Assembly: GCF_018736045.1 (NCBI RefSeq)
Contig: NZ_CP076133.1
Span: 1,984,001 to 2,048,000, forward strand
DNA length: 64,000 nt
Reading direction: 5' to 3'
Source of the DNA: Flammeovirga yaeyamensis
GTDB lineage: Bacteria > Bacteroidota > Bacteroidia > Cytophagales > Flammeovirgaceae
This document shows, one piece after another, positions 1 to 8,612 of the stretch (positions within the stretch are counted from its first letter, which is position 1; every line of letters begins with the position of its first letter). The notes beneath the pieces are model-generated. The model searched no databases. It was not told the origin of the DNA and saw only the letters and a list, made by a program, of their open reading frames with translations. Position numbers and translations under genes: made by a program.

Positions 1-3000
1 CGATTGTTCTGTTTTCACTAACGGAAGTGGAACTTCTGATTGAAAACGATCTTGAATCTTCTTCCTATTTTTATAAACACTTTCGAGAGTAGCTACTAAG
101 TGTTTCATATCAAATGGCTTGGTGATGTAAGCATCTGCCCCTACTTCCATACCTTCAATTTTAGCATCAGAAGAAGATTTTGATGTCAACAAAATCACTG
201 GAATATGTCCTGTTTTCACATCATCTTTAATCAGTTTACACAATTCTAAACCATCCATCTCAGGCATGATGATATCACTTAAAACTACATCAGGCCATTC
301 TTTATCCAATGCATTGGCTAGTTCTTGACCATTTTTAAAAGAAGTGACTTTATAAATCTGACCTAAGATATTGACCACGAAGTTTCTCAGATCGATATTA
401 TCTTCTGCATAATAGATATGCATATCTTTATTCTGATTCCCCTTCACAATAGAAGAAAGATCAAAACTTTTATCGATCACTCTTTGCTTTTGCTCGTGAG
501 TCTCCGTATCAATAATTTCTTGTTGACGGGTCTCCTCGATTGCTTCCAAACGCTTGGCATTCACAGGCAATTCCACTGAGAATTTTGTTCCTTTCCCGAT
601 TTCGCTACTCACCTGAATTTTACCTCCATGTAGTTCAACAATCATTTTAGATAATTCTAAACCAATTCCTGAACCTACAGAATAGACTTCTTTGGTTTCT
701 GATTGATAGAAACGAGTGAATATATTTTTTTGATCTTCTTTTGATATACCTACCCCGGTATCTTCCACAGAAAGAAAAATTGTTCCTTTCTTTACTTTAT
801 AATTGATGAAGATAGAATCACCTTCTTTTGTAAACTTAAATGCGTTATTCAATAAGTTATTGATGACTACTTCCAGCTTTTTAGCATCAGCAACCAGCTC
901 TATTTTATTGGCCTCTCCATTCAGAATCAACTTCTTACCCGTATCATTGGCTAACTGATCAAAATCTCTTTTAATATCGCTAATAAAATAAGTGAATTCG
1001 AAGCTTTCAGGTGTAAGTTTTAATAGGTTTTGATCTGCTTTCCTCACCTCATGCACTTGTTCCACCAATTGGAACATTTTCTTCGATTGTCTCTGTATCA
1101 AATCAATATGTTGGAAAGCATCTTTGTTATTTTCAAACATATTTTTCAACACATTAATTGGTCCATTGATGAGTGTTAGAGGCGTTCTAAATTCGTGAGA
1201 AATATTCATGAACATCTTCAAGCGGGCGGCATCTAATTCTTTCAGTTTATTCTTCTCTACATGTTCAATCTGAAGTTTGTACTCTAATGATTTAAATCGG
1301 ATGATCGCCACCATGATAGCGATAATTAAGATAGCTGCGATAAGAAAATAAATACTTTTAGCCAATTTGGTTTTCCACCAAGCTTGTTTGATGATAATTT
1401 TTAGATGCTTTGGTGTTGACCATTCATTTTGAGCATTCGATGTTTGTGCCTCAAAATTGTATTCTCCTGGAGGCAATAAACTATAAGTAGCTAACTTATT
1501 ATTGGAGGTCGTCACAAACCAAGAGGTTTCTTTGGGTAGCAATCGATACCTCAATCCATGAGTATTGGAGTTACCAAAATGAAGTGAAATCAACTCTATG
1601 GAAATCGATCCTTGATCGTGATTTAAAGTGATTTCGTTGGTATCTTCTAATGGTTTTTGTAGTACTTCCTGCTCTCCGATCCCTGCTTTTTGATTATGTA
1701 TTTTTAGATCACCAAATAATAATTTTGGCGTTTCCTGAGATACATTTACCCTTTCCGGTTGGAAGTAACAGATCCCGTTATTCCCACCAAAGATCATCAA
1801 ACCACTTTTTAACTTTGTCGAAACCACCTCAAAAGAAGCAGGTACTAAACCATCTTTACTGGTGTAATTGGTAAATGATTTCGTCTTAGTATCAAATTGA
1901 TTGATCCCTTTATTTGTTGCAATCCATAAATGATTTCTCATATCGAATTGAAAGGTCATCACATCATTATCATCTAAACCATCTTTTTCAGAATAGCGAT
2001 CAAAACAATACTTTCCTTGTTCTTTTCTTAACTGATTGATGCCGCCTTCTAGCACTCCAATCCAAATTTCTTTATTCGGTAATCTTTGGATACAAGTGAC
2101 ATCATTCCCTGATATCGAACAACTATCGTTAGGGTTATTTGTGAATGAAATAATTCCATCATTATCAATTTCTTCGGGAGTATAATTTAGTTTTATCAAA
2201 CCATTATTTGATGTACCCAACCAAATACAATCTTCCAATGGATCAGGATAAATCACATTTACATTAAAATTGATGTCATATGGAATATTACCCAATTTTT
2301 TTATGGTACTTATACGATTTAATTCTCCATTTTCATCTAATTTCAAACGGTAAAAAGCATCTAAACCTGCCAACCATATATCGCCATATTTGTCTTCTGC
2401 AATCGCTCTAGTCCCTTCGTTTGCGAACCATTTAAAATCTTTGTTACTGACTAATTTCCAAGGGGAATTAATGTTCTTTTTCTTAAAGATTCCATTTCGT
2501 CTACTGCCTCCCCAAATCTGTCCCCTTTGGTCTTTGAGTACTCTAGTAATTATCTGATTATTGATCGATGGTTGTTCAAATCGCTTGTAAGTACCTTTAT
2601 CAATATCAAATAACTTATTGAAGTTGGAGTTAAGAGTTACATATACTTCATTATCATCGTAAGCGAAAATGTTTACGACCTGACTAGAAGAATTATCTAC
2701 CACATTCCCTTTCAAGGCCGAATATTGAAAAGCTCTATTTTCACTTAAAAACTGAAAAACACCTTGATTAAAACTTCCTATCCAACCCCCACTTTTGGTA
2801 ATCAACAGGCTACTTAGACGGGTAAAATCTTCTGAAAAAGTATATTTAATTAAATGCTGATTGATGTTCTTAAAATACTGAGGATCCGTAATCATGGCTA
2901 TCTCATTATTTTCTTTCATCAACCATAAAATACCTTCTGGACTTAATTGAACTTTAGAGTAATATTGTTCTTTTAAAATGGTATTCACCCACTCTAATTT

Positions 3001-3771
3001 CCTAGTTTCTTGGTCGTATCTAAAGATATATAACGATTTATAACTCAGGACATAAATATTTTTATAACCATCAAAAGTAGCGTCTACAGTATAATTCACA
3101 TATTCATCACCTACTAATTGATAATCACCACTTTTAAGATTTAATAAGTAAAGTCCATTATTAGTGGTAATTAACACATCATCTTTACCTAAAGAGGTAA
3201 TATTACTCGCAATTAATTTTTGATTTAGAATCGATGTCGGTTTCCATTCTTTAAGGACTGAATAATTGTATTTATCAAGTAAAATCACCTCTGCGCTTCT
3301 TGTTAAGCAGGCGATGTAATTACTCGTTTCAGAAAAATCTTGAATATAAAAGTTAGAAATTGATGTTTTTGATTCTTCTTTCTCTAAAATACTTGAAAAA
3401 GAATCCAACTGATGGTAATAAATAGAAATGCCTTTTTCTGTTCCAATAAGGAGATTATTTGATTCATCTTTAAACAACTTTGTAATTCTATTACTTACTA
3501 AACCTGGATAATCTTGTTCGTAGTAAGTTTTAAATTCATAACCATCATATTTATTCAATCCTTTAAATGTACCTACCCAAATCAATCCAGAAGCATCTTC
3601 TTCCAATGCAGTCACGCCAAAATGAGACAATCCCTCATTATAGGTGATGTGCTTCGTAATGTTAATACCAAGGTGATTTGTCTGTCCAAATCCAATTGAA
3701 CTGATAAAGAAAAATAAGACTAAAAATAAAGCCGTAAATCGACGGATATTAAGTTGATAATCAATAATCAC
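1..3771 (-). CDS. Hybrid two-component system sensor/regulator (HTCS), C-terminus off the left edge
   Basis: A continuous minus-strand frame of 1257 codons runs off the left edge. After a hydrophobic signal segment come many WIG/GLN-type short repeats typical of the two periplasmic beta-propellers of HTCS proteins, then a Y_Y_Y domain and one membrane segment. The cytoplasmic part has a HisKA box (MNISHEFRTPLTLI, phospho-acceptor about H859), a HATPase domain with a GSGIGLELSK motif, and a receiver domain with DVVLSDIIMPEMDG (about D1166). The expected AraC-type DNA-binding domain would lie beyond base 1. No ATG precedes the signal segment in this frame; a GTG at 3771-3769 gives a sensible start, so the start is uncertain. 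Such proteins sense oligosaccharides in the periplasm and activate nearby PUL genes. It is paralogous to the HTCS at 27053. Confidence 0.92.
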   Translation of the reverse strand, partial: MIIDYQLNIRRFTALFLVLFFFISSIGFGQTNHLGINITKHITYNEGLSHFGVTALEEDASGLIWVGTFKGLNKYDGYEFKTYYEQDYPGLVSNRITKLFKDESNNLLIGTEKGISIYYHQLDSFSSILEKEESKTSISNFYIQDFSETSNYIACLTRSAEVILLDKYNYSVLKEWKPTSILNQKLIASNITSLGKDDVLITTNNGLYLLNLKSGDYQLVGDEYVNYTVDATFDGYKNIYVLSYKSLYIFRYDQETRKLEWVNTILKEQYYSKVQLSPEGILWLMKENNEIAMITDPQYFKNINQHLIKYTFSEDFTRLSSLLITKSGGWIGSFNQGVFQFLSENRAFQYSALKGNVVDNSSSQVVNIFAYDDNEVYVTLNSNFNKLFDIDKGTYKRFEQPSINNQIITRVLKDQRGQIWGGSRRNGIFKKKNINSPWKLVSNKDFKWFANEGTRAIAEDKYGDIWLAGLDAFYRLKLDENGELNRISTIKKLGNIPYDINFNVNVIYPDPLEDCIWLGTSNNGLIKLNYTPEEIDNDGIISFTNNPNDSCSISGNDVTCIQRLPNKEIWIGVLEGGINQLRKEQGKYCFDRYSEKDGLDDNDVMTFQFDMRNHLWIATNKGINQFDTKTKSFTNYTSKDGLVPASFEVVSTKLKSGLMIFGGNNGICYFQPERVNVSQETPKLLFGDLKIHNQKAGIGEQEVLQKPLEDTNEITLNHDQGSISIELISLHFGNSNTHGLRYRLLPKETSWFVTTSNNKLATYSLLPPGEYNFEAQTSNAQNEWSTPKHLKIIIKQAWWKTKLAKSIYFLIAAILIIAIMVAIIRFKSLEYKLQIEHVEKNKLKELDAARLKMFMNISHEFRTPLTLINGPINVLKNMFENNKDAFQHIDLIQRQSKKMFQLVEQVHEVRKADQNLLKLTPESFEFTYFISDIKRDFDQLANDTGKKLILNGEANKIELVADAKKLEVVINNLLNNAFKFTKEGDSIFINYKVKKGTIFLSVEDTGVGISKEDQKNIFTRFYQSETKEVYSVGSGIGLELSKMIVELHGGKIQVSSEIGKGTKFSVELPVNAKRLEAIEETRQQEIIDTETHEQKQRVIDKSFDLSSIVKGNQNKDMHIYYAEDNIDLRNFVVNILGQIYKVTSFKNGQELANALDKEWPDVVLSDIIMPEMDGLELCKLIKDDVKTGHIPVILLTSKSSSDAKIEGMEVGADAYITKPFDMKHLVATLESVYKNRKKIQDRFQSEVPLPLVKTEQS

Positions 3772-4024
3772 TATTAGGGTAGTTATGTAGTTAACCTGAA
3801 TTCGTTGTCGATAAATATAAAAATCAAAACAAAAAAAAGATATCTAAATGAATGCAGTTTCATCAATATTAACGAAAACCAAGCATAATTTATCTACTAT
3901 CAGTAAAAAATGGAATAGGACTATTTTTTACCATAATCTTGTTAAAATTGAGGAACAATATAATAAAATCACCTAATAAATTGCGACTAAATAAAACAAA
4001 AAGTTGGTCGAAAGTATCAATGGT

Positions 4025-4906
4025 ATGTATAAAAAATATTTAGTGGCGGTGGGTTTCATGTTTGGATGCAGTCAAGTACCTGTAAAAAACGAACAAGCTC
4101 AACTTTTAAATAAAAATACGAATACGCTTTTACCCTTAACATTATCACAAAATGAAGAAGATAAATGGACTTTGATATCCGAATTAAGTGATGAGTTTGA
4201 TAACAGTGTATTGGATTCCAATAAATGGTTTATTCAAGGAAAGAACAATGAATATCATTTATGGAAAGGAAGTGCCCCTGCCCAATTTAATGGAAGCAAT
4301 ACTTACCTTGATAATGGTAAGTTAGTTATAGAAACAAAATGGGAACCTCAATTCGATTTTTCTCAAGAAAAATTTAATGGTAGATCCTATGAGAACGTCA
4401 CTACAGGCGGAATAGTAAGTAAAAATAAATTTCTATATGGATATATGGAAATTAAATCGAAAGCGGCTCTTTCCACAGTAAGTAGTTCATTTGGAGGTAG
4501 AAACAAATACTCTGAATTTGAATTATTCGAACAAGTGGGTGCTCCAAAGTTTTATAAAAAGAGATCTGACAAACATTACAATATGTCGATCTACAGTTTA
4601 GAAAACAGCAACGATTTAAACAAAAAGAAGATATTTAATTATCCATTAGAGGCCACAGATAGCATCAGTAAATTTCATGTGTATGGCTGTGAGTGGGATG
4701 AGAATGGAATTAAATATTTTGTCGATGGACAATTGATTTTTGAAGCGGATTATGATGATTTAGGCAACAAAAATCTTCTGACAGAACCTATAGAAATATG
4801 GGCTAATGCAGAAACTGTCCCTTATTTTGGTTTGCCTTCTGAAAGCGATCTACCTTCATTTTATGAGATCGAGTATATCAGAGTTTGGCAAAAGAAAGAA
4901 TTGTAA
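4025..4906 (+). CDS. GH16-like lipoprotein with an altered catalytic motif
   Basis: The protein has 293 residues if it starts at the ATG at 4025, which puts a lipoprotein signal (MYKKYLVAVGFMFGC, lipid Cys 15) at the N-terminus. A TTG seven codons upstream would only add a poor leader. The body aligns by eye with the three other GH16 proteins here (SDEFDN..LD.NKW, KGSAPAQF, GYMEIKSKA, YGCEWDENGIKYFVDGQ, IEYIRVWQK). In the active-site strand, however, the GH16 motif E-[ILV]-D-x-x-E reads E164-F-E166-L-F-E169, so the middle Asp is Glu, and the preceding SAFW is SSFG. It may be a weakened hydrolase or a surface binding protein. It is transcribed away from the HTCS upstream and ends in a shared terminator. 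GH16 fold is clear; activity is not. Confidence 0.8.
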   Translation: MYKKYLVAVGFMFGCSQVPVKNEQAQLLNKNTNTLLPLTLSQNEEDKWTLISELSDEFDNSVLDSNKWFIQGKNNEYHLWKGSAPAQFNGSNTYLDNGKLVIETKWEPQFDFSQEKFNGRSYENVTTGGIVSKNKFLYGYMEIKSKAALSTVSSSFGGRNKYSEFELFEQVGAPKFYKKRSDKHYNMSIYSLENSNDLNKKKIFNYPLEATDSISKFHVYGCEWDENGIKYFVDGQLIFEADYDDLGNKNLLTEPIEIWANAETVPYFGLPSESDLPSFYEIEYIRVWQKKEL

Positions 4907-5006
4907 TCACCTATTTATGATTAGTCATAGAATCAAATACATATAGTTAGTAATAATAGAATCATTTCATTTCAAAAAGATTTAGACGTAAGTGTCTAAG
5001 AAGATT

Positions 5007-5039
5007 AAAAAAAGGCATCCAAATTGGATGCCTTTTTTT
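5007..5039. terminator. Bidirectional rho-independent terminator
   Basis: A perfect stem AGGCATCC / GGATGCCT with loop AAATT is flanked by a run of A on the left and a run of T on the right, so it can act in both directions. It lies between the convergent GH16-like gene (ends 4906) and the sulfatase that closes the dau operon (ends 5091). Confidence 0.85.
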
Positions 5040-5090
5040 GTTGTATGGTATTTGAAATTTATTGCTATGGTTATAAACTTGAAGTACACA

Positions 5091-6740
5091 TCATAATGCT
5101 ATTTTTGCTGTATTACCTTCCCATCCTCTATTGAACTGTTCCATTAATTCAGAAACCAATTCTGGATTTTGCTCGGCAATATTCACTGTTTCTTTAGGAT
5201 CTTTCTCGTGATCGTATAATTCGATAAAAATCGGTTCTGCTGTTGTGTCTCTACGATCTCTCCACACGACAAAATTGTAGCGTTGTGTCTTCATAGAATA
5301 GCCCATGAGGTAGTTTTCGAAAAATTCTCTATCCCACTTATCACCCATCACATTAATGATTCTTTCTTCCACATCTTCGATTAATGGACCGAAATACGAC
5401 TCACGCATTCCTTTTGATAACGGATTTGCTGCCCACTCTCTTAAAGCTGGCGTTGGGAAAAGGGAAAAAGCTGCAGACTTCCATTCCATTGTTGGATTTT
5501 CTAACAATGGAGCGAAGGATTGTCCTTCTAAATGCGACGGTTTTTCTAAACCTGCTAAATCACACAATGTAGGGTACATATCCACCAATTCTACCAAAGC
5601 ATCGGACTTCATGCCTCTGCTTTTATCATTTTGATTGGGCGTCCAAACCACTAACGGTACTCGTGTAGATATATCGTAATTTGTTGCTTTTGCCCATATG
5701 CCCATTTCCCCTAAGTGGTAACCATGATCAGACCAAAGCATCACGATAGTATTGTCCAACATGTCTTTTTCTTCCAATGCCTTCAATACTTTACCAACTT
5801 GTGCATCGATATAACTAGCGGTGGCTAAATAACCATGCTTAAGTGTGCGTGCTAAACTATCGGGAAATGCTCCGTATTTTGGAATATTCGAACGTACTCT
5901 CATTTCGAAAGACGCATGCAATCCCATTGGTGCTCCGTTTAATGGACCTGTATGTTGATTGGATAAAGTGATTTTATCCTCATCATAAAGGTCCCAATAT
6001 TTTTTTGGTGCTAAAAAGTCTAAGTGAGCCGCCACAAAACCTAATCCCAAGAAGAGAGGTTTATCGCCATCTTTGTGCTTTTTGATGATGTCGACAGCCA
6101 TATCAGTATTTACTCCATCGATATAAGCGTTGTCTTCTACATCAACACACTCATAGGCTGGACCCATGCCTAAACCATGTTGTTTTTTGTATTTCTTCAA
6201 CATCTTTGCCTTGTTTTCTGCAAAGATCTTTTTGTTGTCCGGATCCACGTATTGCTCTACCAACGTTTTCACTTCGTAGGGTAAACTTGCATAATCAGGC
6301 TCTTTCGACCATGACCTTCCCGGATCGTTGTATTTTCCATGATACACTTTACCACAATTGATGGTCTCATAACCATTGTTTTTGAAGTGTTCAGGTAGCG
6401 TTAAAATGTCTGGGTTTTCGTCTCTAAAATAAGTGTAATTCTCTATTACGTTAATCGTTTCTGGACGAGCCCCTGTCATTAAACTAGCTCTTGATGGACT
6501 ACAGATGGCTTGTTGACAATAGGCCTTATTGAATTGTAATCCTTGACTCGCCAATCGGTCGATGTTTGGAGTAATGGCTAATTTAGAACCATACGTTCCC
6601 ATTTCTGGTCGAAGATCATCGAATGAAATAAAGATGACGTTTGGCTTTTCTAATTTGTTAGATTTTTTGCTTGCTACTTTTTCATTACAAGAAAAAATAG
6701 AGAAGAGTAAGCAAGGAATTAATATGAATTTATATTTCAT
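5091..6740 (-). CDS. S1-family sulfatase lipoprotein, iduronate-2-sulfatase-like (probably S1_7)
   Basis: This is a 549-residue sulfatase with lipoprotein signal (SIFSC, Cys 18). The metal-site strand NVIFISFDDLRPE, the formylglycine motif C80-S-P-S-R and the SDHGYHLGEMGIWAKATNYD segment are typical of iduronate-2-sulfatase-type S1 enzymes. C80 should be oxidised to formylglycine by an anSME, none of which is in the window. It is the last gene of the minus-strand operon, 65 bp after the KDPGal aldolase gene, and is followed by a terminator. The protein at 15011 has the same length and is very similar throughout, so the two are recent paralogues on either side of the dau operon. S1_7 enzymes are known from carrageenan loci; the sulfate position removed here cannot be read from sequence. 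Confidence 0.93.
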   Translation of the reverse strand: MKYKFILIPCLLFSIFSCNEKVASKKSNKLEKPNVIFISFDDLRPEMGTYGSKLAITPNIDRLASQGLQFNKAYCQQAICSPSRASLMTGARPETINVIENYTYFRDENPDILTLPEHFKNNGYETINCGKVYHGKYNDPGRSWSKEPDYASLPYEVKTLVEQYVDPDNKKIFAENKAKMLKKYKKQHGLGMGPAYECVDVEDNAYIDGVNTDMAVDIIKKHKDGDKPLFLGLGFVAAHLDFLAPKKYWDLYDEDKITLSNQHTGPLNGAPMGLHASFEMRVRSNIPKYGAFPDSLARTLKHGYLATASYIDAQVGKVLKALEEKDMLDNTIVMLWSDHGYHLGEMGIWAKATNYDISTRVPLVVWTPNQNDKSRGMKSDALVELVDMYPTLCDLAGLEKPSHLEGQSFAPLLENPTMEWKSAAFSLFPTPALREWAANPLSKGMRESYFGPLIEDVEERIINVMGDKWDREFFENYLMGYSMKTQRYNFVVWRDRRDTTAEPIFIELYDHEKDPKETVNIAEQNPELVSELMEQFNRGWEGNTAKIAL

Positions 6741-6767
6741 TTATATTTTCATTATAAAATTCCCGCA

Positions 6768-6793
6768 GTGACGGTGCATTGCAACGACACTAC
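6768..6793 (-). repeat. REP-like hairpin with 5' GTAG
   Basis: Imperfect palindrome with ten-base arms, GTGACGGTGC and GCAACGACAC around ATT, in the 65-bp gap between the aldolase and sulfatase genes. Read on the minus strand the stem begins at a GTAG tetranucleotide (plus-strand CTAC at 6790-6793). It belongs with the hairpin at 12309 (core GTTGCAATGCA). Confidence 0.55.
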
Positions 6794-6805
6794 AAGAATA
6801 TATTT

Positions 6806-7453
6806 CTACACTTCTTGGGGAACAGTAGAGTAGTATGCATTTGCTATGGCTTCGAAGTGTGCTTTCAATTCATCCGCTTTATCTTCTGCCATCAAATGTT
6901 TAGGGAATAAAGATCCTCCCATACCTACACCGTATGCTCCTCCTTTAAAAAATTCGGCGATGTTTTCTACACCAACACCTCCTGTAGGAAGTAATTCAAT
7001 TTCGTTTAATGGTGCTTTCACATCTTTCATATACCCTACTTTAAACTGAGTATAAGGGAAGATTTTAACTGCTGTTGCACCTGCCTTCCACGCTTTATAG
7101 ATTTCTGTAGGCGAAAATGATCCAGGGAATACCGGAACATCTAAAGACTTACATTTACGAATAACTTCTTCGTCCAAGATAGGTGTTACAATAAATTGAG
7201 AGCCTGCCGCTAATGCTTTTTCAAGATCATTTAAATCGCAAACTGTACCTGCACCTACATTAATTTCAGGATATTTTTCGGCCACATAAGCAATCAAATC
7301 TGTCGCTCCTTCCGAGTTCATTGTGATTTCTAATGTGGTGAATCCTGCACCAATGTATAATGGAACGATTCTGTCGATCGTCTGTTTGTCAATTCCTCTA
7401 AGGATACCTACAACTGGTAATGCTCTAAACTTCTGCGCTGAAAAAGTACTCAT
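6806..7453 (-). CDS. dauD: 2-keto-3-deoxy-6-phosphogalactonate (KDPGal) aldolase, DauD-like
   Basis: This is a 215-residue class I aldolase of the KDPG/KDPGal family, of usual length. It has the GILRGI start motif, the catalytic Glu in TLEITMNS (E42), the NVGAGTV loop and the Schiff-base Lys in AVKIFP (K130), followed by the phosphate-binding LPTGGV segment. It splits KDPGal into pyruvate and D-glyceraldehyde 3-phosphate in the cytoplasm. The start lies inside the kinase gene (29-bp overlap), which suggests translational coupling. Alone the family cannot tell KDPG from KDPGal; a DgoK-type kinase, DauA and DauB next door favour the D-anhydrogalactose route. The gene symbol rests on this context. 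Confidence 0.9.
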   Translation of the reverse strand: MSTFSAQKFRALPVVGILRGIDKQTIDRIVPLYIGAGFTTLEITMNSEGATDLIAYVAEKYPEINVGAGTVCDLNDLEKALAAGSQFIVTPILDEEVIRKCKSLDVPVFPGSFSPTEIYKAWKAGATAVKIFPYTQFKVGYMKDVKAPLNEIELLPTGGVGVENIAEFFKGGAYGVGMGGSLFPKHLMAEDKADELKAHFEAIANAYYSTVPQEV

Positions 7454-8411
7454 TTTCTATATAATTTTTTAAGATTAATTTCTGACCGTTTATCAATGAG
7501 TATTCTAGAACTCCGTCTTCAAAAGTTTGGAAATCTACCCCTTCTAAAACCTTCAGTGCCTCGGTATACAATAGTGATAATACACCCGAAGCTGCCATCT
7601 TAATCGGTAGTTTCTGATCTTTCAAATAAGAAAGTTCATCCCCAATCAATAAACCGCTCAAAAGGTAGAAGTTTGATGTTTTAATTTCTTCCTCAATTTT
7701 ACCCAAAGCTGACTGATTCTGCACTTGTTTAGCCCGAATGGAAAATAAAGAGCTTGTTAGCCACCCATTGATGCCTTTTCGAACACCTTCAACGAAGGAT
7801 TTCTTGGCTTCATCGGTAAAATCGACCTTCTGAATAGAGTCTTTCAATATGCTTTGTGAAGAAATCAACTCGAACAATTCGCCCGTCATAAACGTCCTGA
7901 ATGTTTGATATTGTCCCTCACTAAAAAGTAAATGCTTACTGTGGGTTCCCGGAAGTAAGAGATAACAATCCTCCTCTAAAAATTCTGTCATTCCTAACGC
8001 TTGCACCTCTTCTCCTCTCATGACGTCTTCTGTTGTTTTCACTCCAGAAATCAATAAAAGATCGATGTTTTCCGTTAGTTGTAACTTTTCAATATTTAGA
8101 GATTCATTCTCAAAAGGAACTTCTGAATAGGATAATTCTTTAAGCCCAATCGATGAAGTAATCATACCACAAGCGACAATTACTATTTGCTCTGTTAAAT
8201 CTGTTACTTTAGTAAGTTGCGAAATCAGATACTTCGAAAAATAAGCTTGCTGATCTTCACTTTCACTTGATAGAAACTGTTGATACAACTTCTTCACTCC
8301 CATCTCCGTTTTGTGTTCTTTGATCACTTCCAAAGTATCAAAATCAATCAAACGGATGCGGAAATTGGAGGTCCCCCAATCACAACTTACAAAATGTTTT
8401 GGCTGTTTCAT
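7425..8411 (-). CDS. dauC: 2-keto-3-deoxygalactonate kinase (DgoK family), DauC-like
   Basis: This is a 328-residue cytoplasmic protein with the DgoK-family opening VSCDWGTSNFRIRLID (ATP phosphate-binding loop of the ASKHA fold), a central LLLPGTHSKHL segment and a MTGELFELI motif. It phosphorylates 2-keto-3-deoxy-D-galactonate at C6. The kinase type is informative: the L-anhydrogalactose (agar) route normally uses a PfkB-type KDG kinase, whereas a DgoK-type kinase fits the D-galacto configuration expected from carrageenan. The 3' end overlaps the aldolase gene by 29 bp. Upstream, a 201-bp gap with two palindromes separates it from the dehydrogenase gene. Confidence 0.9.
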   Translation of the reverse strand: MKQPKHFVSCDWGTSNFRIRLIDFDTLEVIKEHKTEMGVKKLYQQFLSSESEDQQAYFSKYLISQLTKVTDLTEQIVIVACGMITSSIGLKELSYSEVPFENESLNIEKLQLTENIDLLLISGVKTTEDVMRGEEVQALGMTEFLEEDCYLLLPGTHSKHLLFSEGQYQTFRTFMTGELFELISSQSILKDSIQKVDFTDEAKKSFVEGVRKGINGWLTSSLFSIRAKQVQNQSALGKIEEEIKTSNFYLLSGLLIGDELSYLKDQKLPIKMAASGVLSLLYTEALKVLEGVDFQTFEDGVLEYSLINGQKLILKNYIENEYFFSAEV

Positions 8412-8469
8412 CTACTGTTATTTACTTGAAATGTCAGTGATAAATGAATGTGGTTTGTATATCTACCGA

Positions 8470-8501
8470 GTAGCGATAGGTTGAAACCTATCGTTAAGGA
8501 T
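8470..8501 (+). repeat. REP-like hairpin A: GTAG, stem with TTGAAA core, GTTAAGGA tail
   Basis: GTAG (8470-8473) is followed by a perfect 7-bp stem CGATAGG / CCTATCG around TTGAAA (8474-8493) and then by TTAAGGA. The same arrangement, with different but still complementary outer stem bases, occurs at 31252-31284 and 31627-31659. It lies in the gap between the kinase and dehydrogenase genes. Confidence 0.7.
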
Positions 8502-8569
8502 ATGAGTTGATTTCTAGTGTGTTGCAAGAACTTTTTTATTTCTTGAAACAGACTTTTCAATCATTTTTT

Positions 8570-8591
8570 AAGAGAGGTTGAAACCTCTCTT
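8570..8591. repeat. REP-like hairpin B
   Basis: Perfect 8-bp stem AAGAGAGG / CCTCTCTT around TTGAAA. It lies 96 bp after hairpin A; in the duplicated element at 31229 the corresponding A-to-B distance is 94 bp. It could also slow or end transcription from the left, but no long T run follows. Confidence 0.65.
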
Positions 8592-8612
8592 ATTGGACCA
8601 CACTATCTTCAT

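Noticed and set aside
5356-5634. ORF opposite the sulfatase gene
   Set aside because: Antisense shadow of a conserved coding region.
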